NCBI GenBank assembly: GCA_003132905.1
Contig: PKZC01000310.1
Location: 1 to 35,744 of the forward strand
DNA from: Bryobacterales bacterium
Lineage (GTDB): Bacteria; Acidobacteriota; Terriglobia; Bryobacterales; Bryobacteraceae
DNA: 35,744 nucleotides
Direction: 5' to 3'
This document shows positions 15,540-22,712 of the stretch, in pieces. Within the stretch, counting starts at the first letter, position 1; each line of letters starts with the position of its first letter. The notes below the pieces were generated by a model that worked only from the letters and a program-made list of their open reading frames with translations, was not told where the DNA came from and did not search any database. The translations under genes and the position numbers were made by a program.

Positions 15540-15644
15540 CTACTCCACAATTCCGCGCCCGATTCGAAGTTCGTCCAACACCATGCGATGCATGACGGAC
15601 GGATCCAGGCGAGCCGTGAAGTCGATCACTATCGCCGCATTTAC
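15540..15644 (-). pseudogene. Probable remnant of a zinc alcohol dehydrogenase C-terminus
   Basis: Between the stop of the exported unknown (15645) and the membrane protein, the minus strand reads AAIVIDFTARLDPSVMHRM and on to VLDELRIGRGIVE before a stop at 15540-15542. This resembles the C-terminal part of the intact alcohol dehydrogenase at 16456-17445 (VMIDLVDRRAVRLEPLVTHRMALEELG). DNA similarity is also visible, for instance both share CCATGCGATGC and TCCAGGCGA at matching places. There is no start codon or catalytic domain, so it looks like a decayed copy of a related gene. Confidence 0.4.
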
Positions 15645-16451
15645 CTACTTGCCCACCAAATGCGTTCGATCTTTCTCGTTCTCCTGGCAAAAGTATTCCA
15701 ACAGGTCGGTGTTCAACACGATGAATTGGTGCAGCGTCACGGTCCAGGGCGCGGTGTACGCTTTGGGATCGTCGACAGTGAGTTCAATCTCGAGATTCCC
15801 ATAGTTCACGCGCCGGAAGCGCTCGGTTAACTTGGCGGCGTCGGTCAGCGGGCTGCCATTGCGGTCTAGCCACAGGCCATCGCGAAAACCGTTGGTCTCC
15901 ACCACCAGCGTGTCTCCGTCCCAATGTCCAGACGAGTAACCGGCAAAGGATGGCTGCGGATCCTTGGGCAAGGGCCGCCCGTCGGTAAAGATCTGGCGGA
16001 ACGTGACCTCGCGCTCCGATAGAATCGCTACCAGCCCCGGGACCTGGACTATCCTGCGGTATTGAGGAAAGGTGAACATGCGGATCGCCCCGAATGGCTG
16101 GCAGTGCGACGCCGGGTCGTCTTTTCCGTTGTCGGCCATTCGTTTCTTGACCAACTCCGCTGCCCAGGGCTGATAGGGCAGGCCACCGGGCAGACGCGCT
16201 CCGATGTTGAGGAATTCCTTAGAAAGCGGCAAATCGGGGCATCCATAAGGAGGACACCCTCCAGTGTTTTCGATTTCCCACACTCCCGAAAAATCTGGCT
16301 TGCCATCGGCAGTTCTGGGCGTGGGTGCGCCAAGGTTCGGCAATCCACTCGGGGTCTTGGGCACATTAGCGGTCGGATAATTCAGCCATTGGCTGAATGC
16401 CAGTGCAGGAATGGCGCACAAAAGGATGGTCGCCGGAACGAGTGAGCCCAT
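15645..16451 (-). CDS. Exported protein of unknown function, paralogue of the gene at 20587
   Basis: A 268-residue protein with a signal peptide (ATILLCAIPALAFS, cut near residue 20). The mature part has PDFSGVWEIENTGG, a CPPYGCP pair of cysteines, the IVQVPG and FRQIFTDGRP segments, and the strong motif GHWDGDTLVVETNGF followed by WLDRNGSPLTDAAKLTERFRRV. The same motif series is in the 256-residue protein at 20587-21357, so both belong to one family, frequent in acidobacteria and without known function. It is last in a minus-strand operon, four bases after the alcohol dehydrogenase stop, suggesting a periplasmic role linked to the same substrate. Enzymatic activity cannot be inferred from visible motifs. 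Confidence 0.72.
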   Translation of the reverse strand: MGSLVPATILLCAIPALAFSQWLNYPTANVPKTPSGLPNLGAPTPRTADGKPDFSGVWEIENTGGCPPYGCPDLPLSKEFLNIGARLPGGLPYQPWAAELVKKRMADNGKDDPASHCQPFGAIRMFTFPQYRRIVQVPGLVAILSEREVTFRQIFTDGRPLPKDPQPSFAGYSSGHWDGDTLVVETNGFRDGLWLDRNGSPLTDAAKLTERFRRVNYGNLEIELTVDDPKAYTAPWTVTLHQFIVLNTDLLEYFCQENEKDRTHLVGK

Positions 16452-16455
16452 GGGT

Positions 16456-17445
16456 TCAAGTATGATCCAGAATAATCTTCAGGCGACGCTCGGCGCCATC
16501 TTCCACCATGTCGAGCGCTGCGCCCAGTTCTTCCAATGCCATGCGATGCGTTACCAGCGGCTCCAGGCGAACCGCGCGCCGATCCACTAAATCGATCATG
16601 ACCGGAAAATCCTGGGCTGTGGCCGCGCGATTGTTAATCAGCAGCAATTCCTTGAAATAGAGATCGTAGAACGGCAATGTCCCGCTGGTTGCGCTCGTGA
16701 TGCCGAATAGTACGACGCGGCCGCCGAAACGCACCATCCGGATGGCGTCGGCGATGCACGACATCACACCCGTACACTCAATCACGACGTCTGCGCCGCG
16801 GCCATCGGTGGCTTCCAAAACCTTGGCTACCGTTGGGGCGCCCGATTCCATCACCAGGTCCGCGCCCATCTGCTTTGCGAGATCGTTCTTAAACCGGCTT
16901 CGGCTGATCCCGATCACTTTGCCCGCCCCGCGCGCCTTGGCGAGTTGCACGTGCAGTTGGCCCGACACTCCGAGACCGATCACGGCCACCGATTCGCCCA
17001 GCGACAATTGCGCCAGCCGCTGCGCGTGCAAACACGTTGTCGCCACCTGGATGAGCGGCGCGATCCGATTGTCCACCGAATCGGGAAGCGAAAAAACTTG
17101 CGCCGCCGGGACGGCTGCGTATTCGGCGAATCCGCCATTGGTCTCGCGCCCGATCAGGCCGCCCGAGGGACAGAGATTGGTCTGGCCGATGCGGCAGTGA
17201 AAGCACGTTCCGCAATAGAGGACCGGATCGATGATCACGCGTCCGCCGTCCACCAGCTCGCCCACCATTTCGTGGCCCATGATGAGCGGATACTGAGCGG
17301 GGATAGCGCCTTTGTAGATCTTCAGGTCGGTCCCGCACAACCCGCTGTGCGTGATGCGAACCAGAACGTGACCAGCCGGTACTTGTGGCAGCGCAACGTC
17401 ATCGAGCGCCAAGTCGCCAGGCGCCCGCAGCACCATCGCCTTCAT
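16456..17445 (-). CDS. Zinc-dependent alcohol dehydrogenase (MDR family)
   Basis: A 329-residue medium-chain dehydrogenase/reductase that oxidises an alcohol with NAD(P). The catalytic zinc site shows in HSGLCGTDLKIYKG (Cys) and MGHEMVGELVDGG (His-Glu). A structural zinc is suggested by four cysteines in LYCGTCFHCRIGQTNLCPSG. The Rossmann loop is VIGLGVSGQLHVQLAKA. The ATG at 17445 is chosen because it aligns with the normal family N-terminus and is 10 bases after the MFS stop; a longer frame would run into that gene. It is the third gene of the operon, following a hydrolase and a transporter, so it probably oxidises an alcohol released from an imported or hydrolysed compound. Threonine dehydrogenase- or sorbitol dehydrogenase-like substrates are possible. 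Confidence 0.87.
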   Translation of the reverse strand: MKAMVLRAPGDLALDDVALPQVPAGHVLVRITHSGLCGTDLKIYKGAIPAQYPLIMGHEMVGELVDGGRVIIDPVLYCGTCFHCRIGQTNLCPSGGLIGRETNGGFAEYAAVPAAQVFSLPDSVDNRIAPLIQVATTCLHAQRLAQLSLGESVAVIGLGVSGQLHVQLAKARGAGKVIGISRSRFKNDLAKQMGADLVMESGAPTVAKVLEATDGRGADVVIECTGVMSCIADAIRMVRFGGRVVLFGITSATSGTLPFYDLYFKELLLINNRAATAQDFPVMIDLVDRRAVRLEPLVTHRMALEELGAALDMVEDGAERRLKIILDHT

Positions 17446-17455
17446 AGGGTCGACT

Positions 17456-18766
17456 TCATGCTGGCAGCGACTTTCCACGAGTCTCGGCGCCGAACGGCAG
17501 CAGCAAGAGCCCAACCACAAAGGCTACGGATGTCAACGCCACCGGCGTCCCGAGCGTTCCATAATGCCGGATCATCGCGCCTACCAGAAACGTTAGTCCG
17601 GCTCCCGCGAAGCGGCCGACATTGGTGGTAAACGCAAATGCGCTCACCCTGCAATCGGTGGCGTATTGTTCCGGCAGCCAGAACGAATAGACGACGAAGT
17701 TCGCGCCGCCCACGCCCAGGAAGAAGGTACACACCAGGAACCACATAATGGCGTTGGTCTGCATGTAGAACACATAGCCGAATGTGAGCCACAAGAAGAT
17801 AAGCATCAAGGCGAAAAAGATACCGAGGACAACTCGACGGTCCAGTCGCTTGGCGAGTATGGGCGTCATTAATGCTCCCAGTACAGTTCCGATTCCGAGA
17901 ATCGCGGTGGAATAAGATGCCAGGCGCGCTCCGGTAAGCGTCGATTGGTGGGCTTGCTCGGACAAGTAGGTAATCGCCGACGGCACGTAGACCGATCCGG
18001 CCCACAAACCAACGATGGATGCGACCAAATAGAGGGAGTTCAAAATGGTCCTTCTGCGATATTGCGAAGTGAAGAGTTTAAGGAACGAGTGGTGCATGGC
18101 GATGATCCCGCCCTCTTCGCGCCGGTTCTTCCAGCGGGCCGGTTCATGCAACCGATTATAGAAGAAGGCTACTAATATAGCTGGCACGCCGCCTACGACA
18201 AACATCCATCTCCAGCCATATTGGCTGCCGATAAAGTAGTTGGCCAGAGCCGCGATCACAAAGCCGATGTAATAGCCGGTGTGCATCAGACAGACGCCCC
18301 ACGTTCGCCGCGTTTCGGGCCATTCTTCGGAAACCAGCGATGCGCCGATGGACCATTCTCCGCCGATCCCGACGCCGGCCATGAATCTGACAATCGCGAG
18401 CGACCAGACGTTGTGGCACAACGCCGCCATTAGAGTGAAAAACGAAAACCAGAGGATGGAGAACATCAGTGTACGAGCGCGGCCAAACCGGTCTGCGATC
18501 GGCCCCCATACCAACGCTACGCCCCATCCCACCATGAATAATGCGAACAACAGGCCGCTATAGTAACCCACGTTGGCCGTCGTTGCGGCAATGCCCGAAC
18601 TTGGCAGCACGTCGCGTAGCGCGGGCACCAAGACCAGCGAAAAAATGAACGAGTCCATGCCGTCCATCGTCCAGCCTCCCCAAGCCGCCCAGAAGGCTCG
18701 CTTCTGGCTGGACGTCAGCGGGACGGTGGCGGGGGTTTCTACAACGGGTTTGATTATAGGAGACAT
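17456..18766 (-). CDS. MFS transporter (metabolite:H+ symporter type)
   Basis: A 436-residue inner-membrane transporter with about 12 hydrophobic segments. The MFS signature after helix 2 is GPIADRFGRARTL. An early MDGMDSF motif in helix 1 and RFMAGVGIGGEWSIGASLVSEEWP resemble the sugar/aromatic-acid:H+ symporters (SP, MHS and AAHS groups), which import sugars or aromatic and organic acids. The ATG shares one base with the upstream hydrolase stop (TAATG), so translation is coupled. It is followed 10 bases later by the alcohol dehydrogenase. Together the operon suggests hydrolysis outside, uptake, then oxidation inside. Its substrate is unknown. Confidence 0.85.
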   Translation of the reverse strand: MSPIIKPVVETPATVPLTSSQKRAFWAAWGGWTMDGMDSFIFSLVLVPALRDVLPSSGIAATTANVGYYSGLLFALFMVGWGVALVWGPIADRFGRARTLMFSILWFSFFTLMAALCHNVWSLAIVRFMAGVGIGGEWSIGASLVSEEWPETRRTWGVCLMHTGYYIGFVIAALANYFIGSQYGWRWMFVVGGVPAILVAFFYNRLHEPARWKNRREEGGIIAMHHSFLKLFTSQYRRRTILNSLYLVASIVGLWAGSVYVPSAITYLSEQAHQSTLTGARLASYSTAILGIGTVLGALMTPILAKRLDRRVVLGIFFALMLIFLWLTFGYVFYMQTNAIMWFLVCTFFLGVGGANFVVYSFWLPEQYATDCRVSAFAFTTNVGRFAGAGLTFLVGAMIRHYGTLGTPVALTSVAFVVGLLLLPFGAETRGKSLPA

Positions 18767-19977
18767 TAGTGTACGTTCTTCTCGATCCAGCTTTCAAAGT
18801 ATGCGGCGATTCCATCGCTGTTCTTCTCCAGCATCATTTCGTGCGCATTGCCTGGCAGGCCGACATCTTCCAGCTTCACATAGGTGGTCTTTACCCCCGC
18901 TTGATTGAGCCACTTGGGGACGCAAGAATCGAAAACCCGGTGATAGCTGGCTTCGCCCGAAACGTCCAACACCGGAATATCGCGCAGGTTGACCAGCTTG
19001 CGCGCGGGCTCCTTCTGCAACCAGCAGGGAACTAAACCGGGACCGTCGGATTTCGCTTCCAGTTCCACTTTTAGGTCGGAAGGATCGCTGACCGGCGGAT
19101 CGTAATGCAACGGCAAATTGGTTAAGCCCCATGCCATTCCCTTGCCGTTGTAAACCTGCTTGGCGGTGTCGACGCTTTGAATGGGCGGGCCACCGGGCTC
19201 GGCGGTGATGATCGCCTTCACCAGTTTGGGCCGCGCATCGGCAATCTCCCAGCCGAAAAATCCACCTTGCGAGTGTGTGATCAGGATCACCGGCGTGCCA
19301 ATCATATCGAGCAGCGCCATGTGGGCGTCCAGATTTAATTTGTCTTGCGAGAGGCCCTGCAAATATTGGACTTGAGTTTTAGCGAAATTATCGAAAACCG
19401 GATCGCCCATTTTTCCCTTATTCGGGGCATCGCTCGGCCATTGCGTGTATTTCTTGGCTTGCGGCCAATCGCCGAGTTCGGGCAGTGCTGTCCAGATCTG
19501 CTCCAATTGGGGAGCCGTTCGAATGGTGAGCGCGCCGTCGGCGCTGGGAACATAAGCGGACCGGCCGCGCGCCGGATAATCCACCATGTAGACGACATAT
19601 CCTTGCTTCAGGAAGTAATAAGCCCAGCCTGGGCGCCCGTCGGGAGTCTGCAACCAGTCCGTTCCGGTTTGCCCGGCGCCATGCAAAAACACCAGCGGAT
19701 AAGCGCGCCGCATTTTCTTGGGCACCATCACTTCGACATACTCGGCGCCGTCCATGATTTCCTTGCCCGGCTCGCCCGTGTAATGGCCGCCCGCATAGAA
19801 GAAGCCGATCCGCGCGACGTCGTTCGTCGATACGGTTGGAATGGACGCTGGCGGAGCGGCCTTGCTTCCATCAAGGCTGTTCGCTCCAAAACAGCCGCCG
19901 GCGACAACCGCGGCTAAAGCTGCCAGGACGACCGGCTTGTGGGTGCGTGCCACGCTCATTGCTCTTGTTCGGAACAT
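18766..19977 (-). CDS. Alpha/beta-hydrolase lipoprotein
   Basis: A 403-residue hydrolase with a lipoprotein signal: a basic start, the hydrophobic run VVLAALAAVVAGGC and a lipobox cysteine at about residue 29. The alpha/beta-hydrolase fold shows an oxyanion segment LVFLHGAGQTGTDW and a nucleophile elbow LITHSQGGFFG with the serine; a late histidine in GNAHEMM could complete the triad. It should face the periplasm or outer surface and cleave an ester. The ATG at 19977 is chosen because AGGAAG lies nine bases upstream; an in-frame extension to 20097 has no support. First gene of the four-gene operon ending at 15645. Confidence 0.8.
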   Translation of the reverse strand: MFRTRAMSVARTHKPVVLAALAAVVAGGCFGANSLDGSKAAPPASIPTVSTNDVARIGFFYAGGHYTGEPGKEIMDGAEYVEVMVPKKMRRAYPLVFLHGAGQTGTDWLQTPDGRPGWAYYFLKQGYVVYMVDYPARGRSAYVPSADGALTIRTAPQLEQIWTALPELGDWPQAKKYTQWPSDAPNKGKMGDPVFDNFAKTQVQYLQGLSQDKLNLDAHMALLDMIGTPVILITHSQGGFFGWEIADARPKLVKAIITAEPGGPPIQSVDTAKQVYNGKGMAWGLTNLPLHYDPPVSDPSDLKVELEAKSDGPGLVPCWLQKEPARKLVNLRDIPVLDVSGEASYHRVFDSCVPKWLNQAGVKTTYVKLEDVGLPGNAHEMMLEKNSDGIAAYFESWIEKNVH

Positions 19978-20106
19978 GTCATTGAACTTCCTAGGAACAT
20001 AATCGTCGCGCTCCCGCTGGTAAGAAATTAGATCATCGGTTGCCCGAGAAATCAAGGCAAACTTGTATTCCACAGTCTGCGCGACGCCAGACTGCATGCA
20101 TCATGT

Positions 20107-20150
20107 CCTTTAGAAGCCTGGCCCTTAGAAGCATATGGCCCTTTAGAAGC
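20107..20150 (+). repeat. Three direct repeats upstream of the DUF6152 promoter
   Basis: The octamer TTAGAAGC occurs three times on one strand, at 20110-20117, 20125-20132 and 20143-20150, each preceded by a CCT/CCCT run. Spacing is 15 and 18 bases. The last copy ends one base before the -35 box of the promoter at 20152-20181, the usual place for activator sites. The units are too short for CRISPR and are not inverted. Confidence 0.6.
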
Positions 20151-20151
20151 A

Positions 20152-20181
20152 TTGACACTTTCCAGATCGCGATGATATAGT
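20152..20181 (+). promoter_or_regulatory. Strong sigma70-type promoter, probably leaderless
   Basis: A perfect -35 TTGACA at 20152-20157, an 18-base spacer and -10 TATAGT at 20176-20181 (five of six). The ATG of the DUF6152 gene begins at 20191, nine bases after the -10 box. Transcription would start at about 20188, leaving almost no 5' untranslated region. There is indeed no Shine-Dalgarno sequence. Confidence 0.65.
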
Positions 20182-20190
20182 CACCCCCAA

Positions 20191-20586
20191 ATGCGTTCTT
20201 ACTTCGCGCGGAATGTGGCAAGATTATTCGCGGTGGTCGCGGGGATGCTCGTGGTTTCCGTTTCGCTCATGGCGCATCACGGCCAGGCGGGATACAACAC
20301 CACCGAAAAGGTTACCGTGAGCGGATTGGTCACGGACTTTCAGTTCGTGAATCCGCACTCTATCGTCCATCTCGACGTCAAAGACGACAAAGGTGAAACG
20401 CAAGCCTGGCAAGGCGAACTCACCAGTCCCAATCATTTGATCCGCGCCGATTGGACCTCCACCACCTTAAAGCCTGGCGACAAGGTCACCATGAGCGGCT
20501 ATCGGGCCAAGAGCGGCTCCAATTCCATGTGGATTACTGCGATCTCCGTGAATGGCGAAGATCTCAAGATGGGCGCGGGCAACTAA
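20191..20586 (+). CDS. DUF6152-family exported protein
   Basis: A 131-residue protein with a signal peptide (LFAVVAGMLVVSVSLMA, cut before HHG at about residue 28). The mature part begins HHGQAGYNTTEKVTVSGLVTDFQFVNPHS, the hallmark of DUF6152, and is an all-beta, OB-like domain of unknown function. Histidines in HHG and NPHS could bind a metal. It has no ribosome-binding site and is probably translated from a leaderless message. Its stop codon is immediately followed by the ATG of the next exported gene (TAAATG), so the two are tightly coupled. Confidence 0.78.
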   Translation: MRSYFARNVARLFAVVAGMLVVSVSLMAHHGQAGYNTTEKVTVSGLVTDFQFVNPHSIVHLDVKDDKGETQAWQGELTSPNHLIRADWTSTTLKPGDKVTMSGYRAKSGSNSMWITAISVNGEDLKMGAGN

Positions 20587-21357
20587 ATGCGCAACGGCAT
20601 CCTCGTATCGATGGCGGCTGTGGCTGCATTGGCATTTCCGTCCTTCACATTCGCGCAGGATTCTTCCGCGGCGGCCGGTAGTGCGACTCCGAATCTCTCC
20701 GGTGTTTGGAACGTCAAAGGCTCGCCTGCCACGCGCTACCTTTCTTGGACTTTTAGCAAAGACGAACCACCCATGACTCCGTGGGCACAGGAACGATTCA
20801 AGGCCAGTAAACCGTCCTTCGGGCCGCGGGCTGTGGAGGACTCTAACGATCCCGTGAACCCCACCACGCTAAGCGCCGTCGGCTGCTTTCCTCCCGGAAT
20901 GCCGCGGATGTATCTGCAGCCTTTCCCGATGGAAATTGTTCAAGTGCCGGGCCGCGTGATCATGATGTTTGAGTTTTCGCACTTCATCCGGCAAATCTAC
21001 ACCGACGGACGTAAACACAACACTGCTCTTGGCCCCACCTGGTTGGGCGACGCGATTGGACACTGGGACGGAGACACCCTGGTGGTGGACACAATCGGGT
21101 TCAACGACAAGACCTGGCTGGACCGCGCCGGCCATCCCCACAGTACGGAGCTGCACCTGGTGGAGCGCATCCGCCGAGTGGACGAGAAGACGTTGCAGGA
21201 CGACATCACCATAGAGGATCCCATTGCATACACCAAGCCTTGGGGAGGACAGATCAATTTTCAATTGAGGCCAACGTGGAACCTCACCGAGATGGTCTGC
21301 GAAGACAACGTCAACTTCGACGATTTCATAAAGAACGAAGCCAAACCCAAGAAGTAG
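20587..21357 (+). CDS. Exported protein of unknown function, paralogue of the gene at 15645
   Basis: A 256-residue protein with a signal peptide (AAVAALAFPSFTFA, cut near residue 24). Segments NLSGVWNVKG, MEIVQVPGRVIMMFEF, IRQIYTDGRKH, GHWDGDTLVVDTIGF and WLDRAGHPHSTELHLVERIRRV match the 268-residue protein at 15645-16451 in order, so they are paralogues. The function is unknown. Its ATG directly abuts the DUF6152 stop with no spacer. Both copies lie in units with putative small-molecule catabolic genes, which hints at a shared periplasmic role, but this is inference only. Confidence 0.72.
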   Translation: MRNGILVSMAAVAALAFPSFTFAQDSSAAAGSATPNLSGVWNVKGSPATRYLSWTFSKDEPPMTPWAQERFKASKPSFGPRAVEDSNDPVNPTTLSAVGCFPPGMPRMYLQPFPMEIVQVPGRVIMMFEFSHFIRQIYTDGRKHNTALGPTWLGDAIGHWDGDTLVVDTIGFNDKTWLDRAGHPHSTELHLVERIRRVDEKTLQDDITIEDPIAYTKPWGGQINFQLRPTWNLTEMVCEDNVNFDDFIKNEAKPKK

Positions 21358-21421
21358 TTCGGTCACGCGAAAATCGGCGCGCGAAACACGGCCGGTGCAC
21401 GAAACACGAAAAGACACTTCC

Positions 21422-22507
21422 ATGCCCCATCGCAGAGGATTCTTGAAGGCTGTGGCGGGCGCTGGCGGTGTGGTTGCGGCGGGTTGCAGTCTCCTCAGGG
21501 CGGCCGGACAAGTGGTAAAGCCCGCAACCGGAGCACGCCGGCGCGTGACTATCGGCGGGCGTCGCGTCACCACAGTGGACGTGCATTCTCACTGTGCAGT
21601 ACCCGAAGCGCTCGCCATGATGAAGCTGCCCGCTGGATCGTCAGCCCGTTGGGACAGTCCGCAGCTCATGATTGGCCCCGAACGCCTGCGCGTGATGGAT
21701 GAGCAGGGCATCGACGTAGAGGCGCTCAGCATCAATCCTTTCTGGTACGCGGCGGAGCACGACCTCGCTCGACAGATTATCCAGCTTCAAAACGAGAGGC
21801 TAGCCGCGTTGTGCGCAGCGTATCCGGGCCGCTTCGTCGCCTTCGCGACTGTGGCTTTACAGCATCCGGATCTGGCGGCCCAACAATTGGAAGATGGCAA
21901 GAAGCTGGGCCTGCGCGGCGCTGCAATCGGCGGCAACGTCAATGGAGAGGAAATATCGGCGCGGCGTTTCGATCCGTTTTGGGCCAAAGCCGAAGAGCTG
22001 GGAGCGCCTATATTCATCCACCCGCAAGGCATCCCTGAGCTTCAGAAACGCTTCCAGGGCAATGGTTATTTAACTAACGTAATCGGTAATCCATTAGAAA
22101 CTACAATCGCGTTATCCCATCTGATTTTCGACGGCACGCTGGACCGGTTTCCCGGTCTCAAGATCTGCGCGGCGCACGGTGGGGGATACCTTCCGTCGTA
22201 TTCGGCGCGGTCCGATCATGGCTGCGCTACGTCTCCTCCGGATTGCTCTCCCACACCGCTCAAGAAACATCCCAGCGAATATTTGCGGCAGCTTTACTTC
22301 GATTCTTTGGTTTTTACTCCGGAAGCGTTACGTCATTTGGTGGCGGAATGCGGCGCCAGTCAAATCGTACTCGGCACCGACTGGCCGTTCCCATGGACCA
22401 CCACCGCTGTGGATCACATTCTGAACACGCCCGGTTTGAGCGCCGATCAAAGGCGGGCCATGTTGGGCGGTACCGCTTCGAAATTGCTCGGGATCGGCGC
22501 GGTCTAG
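21422..22507 (+). CDS. Exported amidohydrolase of the ACMSD/resorcylate decarboxylase type
   Basis: A 361-residue metal-dependent hydrolase or decarboxylase. The metal site is seen as VDVHSHCAVPEAL (HxH), IFIHPQG (His), AAHGGGYLP (His) and GTDWPFPW (Asp). This set matches the amidohydrolase-2 group containing ACMSD and gamma-resorcylate decarboxylase, which remove CO2 from aromatic or muconate acids. The start has a Tat-like PHRRGFLKAVAGAGG with AAGC after it, so it may be a Tat-exported lipoprotein, unusual for this group. The ATG at 21422 gives the cleanest signal, but a GTG nine codons earlier is possible; neither has a clear ribosome-binding site. It lies 64 bases after the preceding gene. 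Confidence 0.82.
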   Translation: MPHRRGFLKAVAGAGGVVAAGCSLLRAAGQVVKPATGARRRVTIGGRRVTTVDVHSHCAVPEALAMMKLPAGSSARWDSPQLMIGPERLRVMDEQGIDVEALSINPFWYAAEHDLARQIIQLQNERLAALCAAYPGRFVAFATVALQHPDLAAQQLEDGKKLGLRGAAIGGNVNGEEISARRFDPFWAKAEELGAPIFIHPQGIPELQKRFQGNGYLTNVIGNPLETTIALSHLIFDGTLDRFPGLKICAAHGGGYLPSYSARSDHGCATSPPDCSPTPLKKHPSEYLRQLYFDSLVFTPEALRHLVAECGASQIVLGTDWPFPWTTTAVDHILNTPGLSADQRRAMLGGTASKLLGIGAV

Positions 22508-22523
22508 AGGCAGCCTTACGGGC

Positions 22524-22548
22524 TAGCTCCATTGAGCTATCAGTTTTT
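22524..22548 (+). terminator. Probable rho-independent terminator
   Basis: A stem TAGCTC (22524-22529) and GAGCTA (22534-22539) with a four-base loop, followed after four bases by five T (22544-22548). It begins 16 bases after the stop of the amidohydrolase gene. The rest of the 205-base gap to 22712 shows no gene and no convincing promoter. Confidence 0.5.
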
Positions 22549-22712
22549 GCTTGCATGACCTTACATGCGGTGATATTGTTGGTTCCCAAGTGCGCACATG
22601 ACGACGGCTCCCCGATTGAGGACGTCTCTATTTCGTAAGTTCGTATCGTCCCGCCGGAGTCTTGCGCAGCACTTCAACCTTCCCCTGACGATCTTTTTCC
22701 GGAGAGAAATAC

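Noticed and set aside
20107..20150. Possible CRISPR-like repeats
   Set aside because: Units are only 8-11 bases with 7-10 base spacers and there are no cas genes; promoter-proximal operator sites explain them better.
22510..22545. A tRNA-like D-arm on the minus strand (TAGCTCAATGGAGC)
   Set aside because: No acceptor, anticodon or T arm can be drawn around it; on the plus strand the same bases make a terminator hairpin with a T-run.
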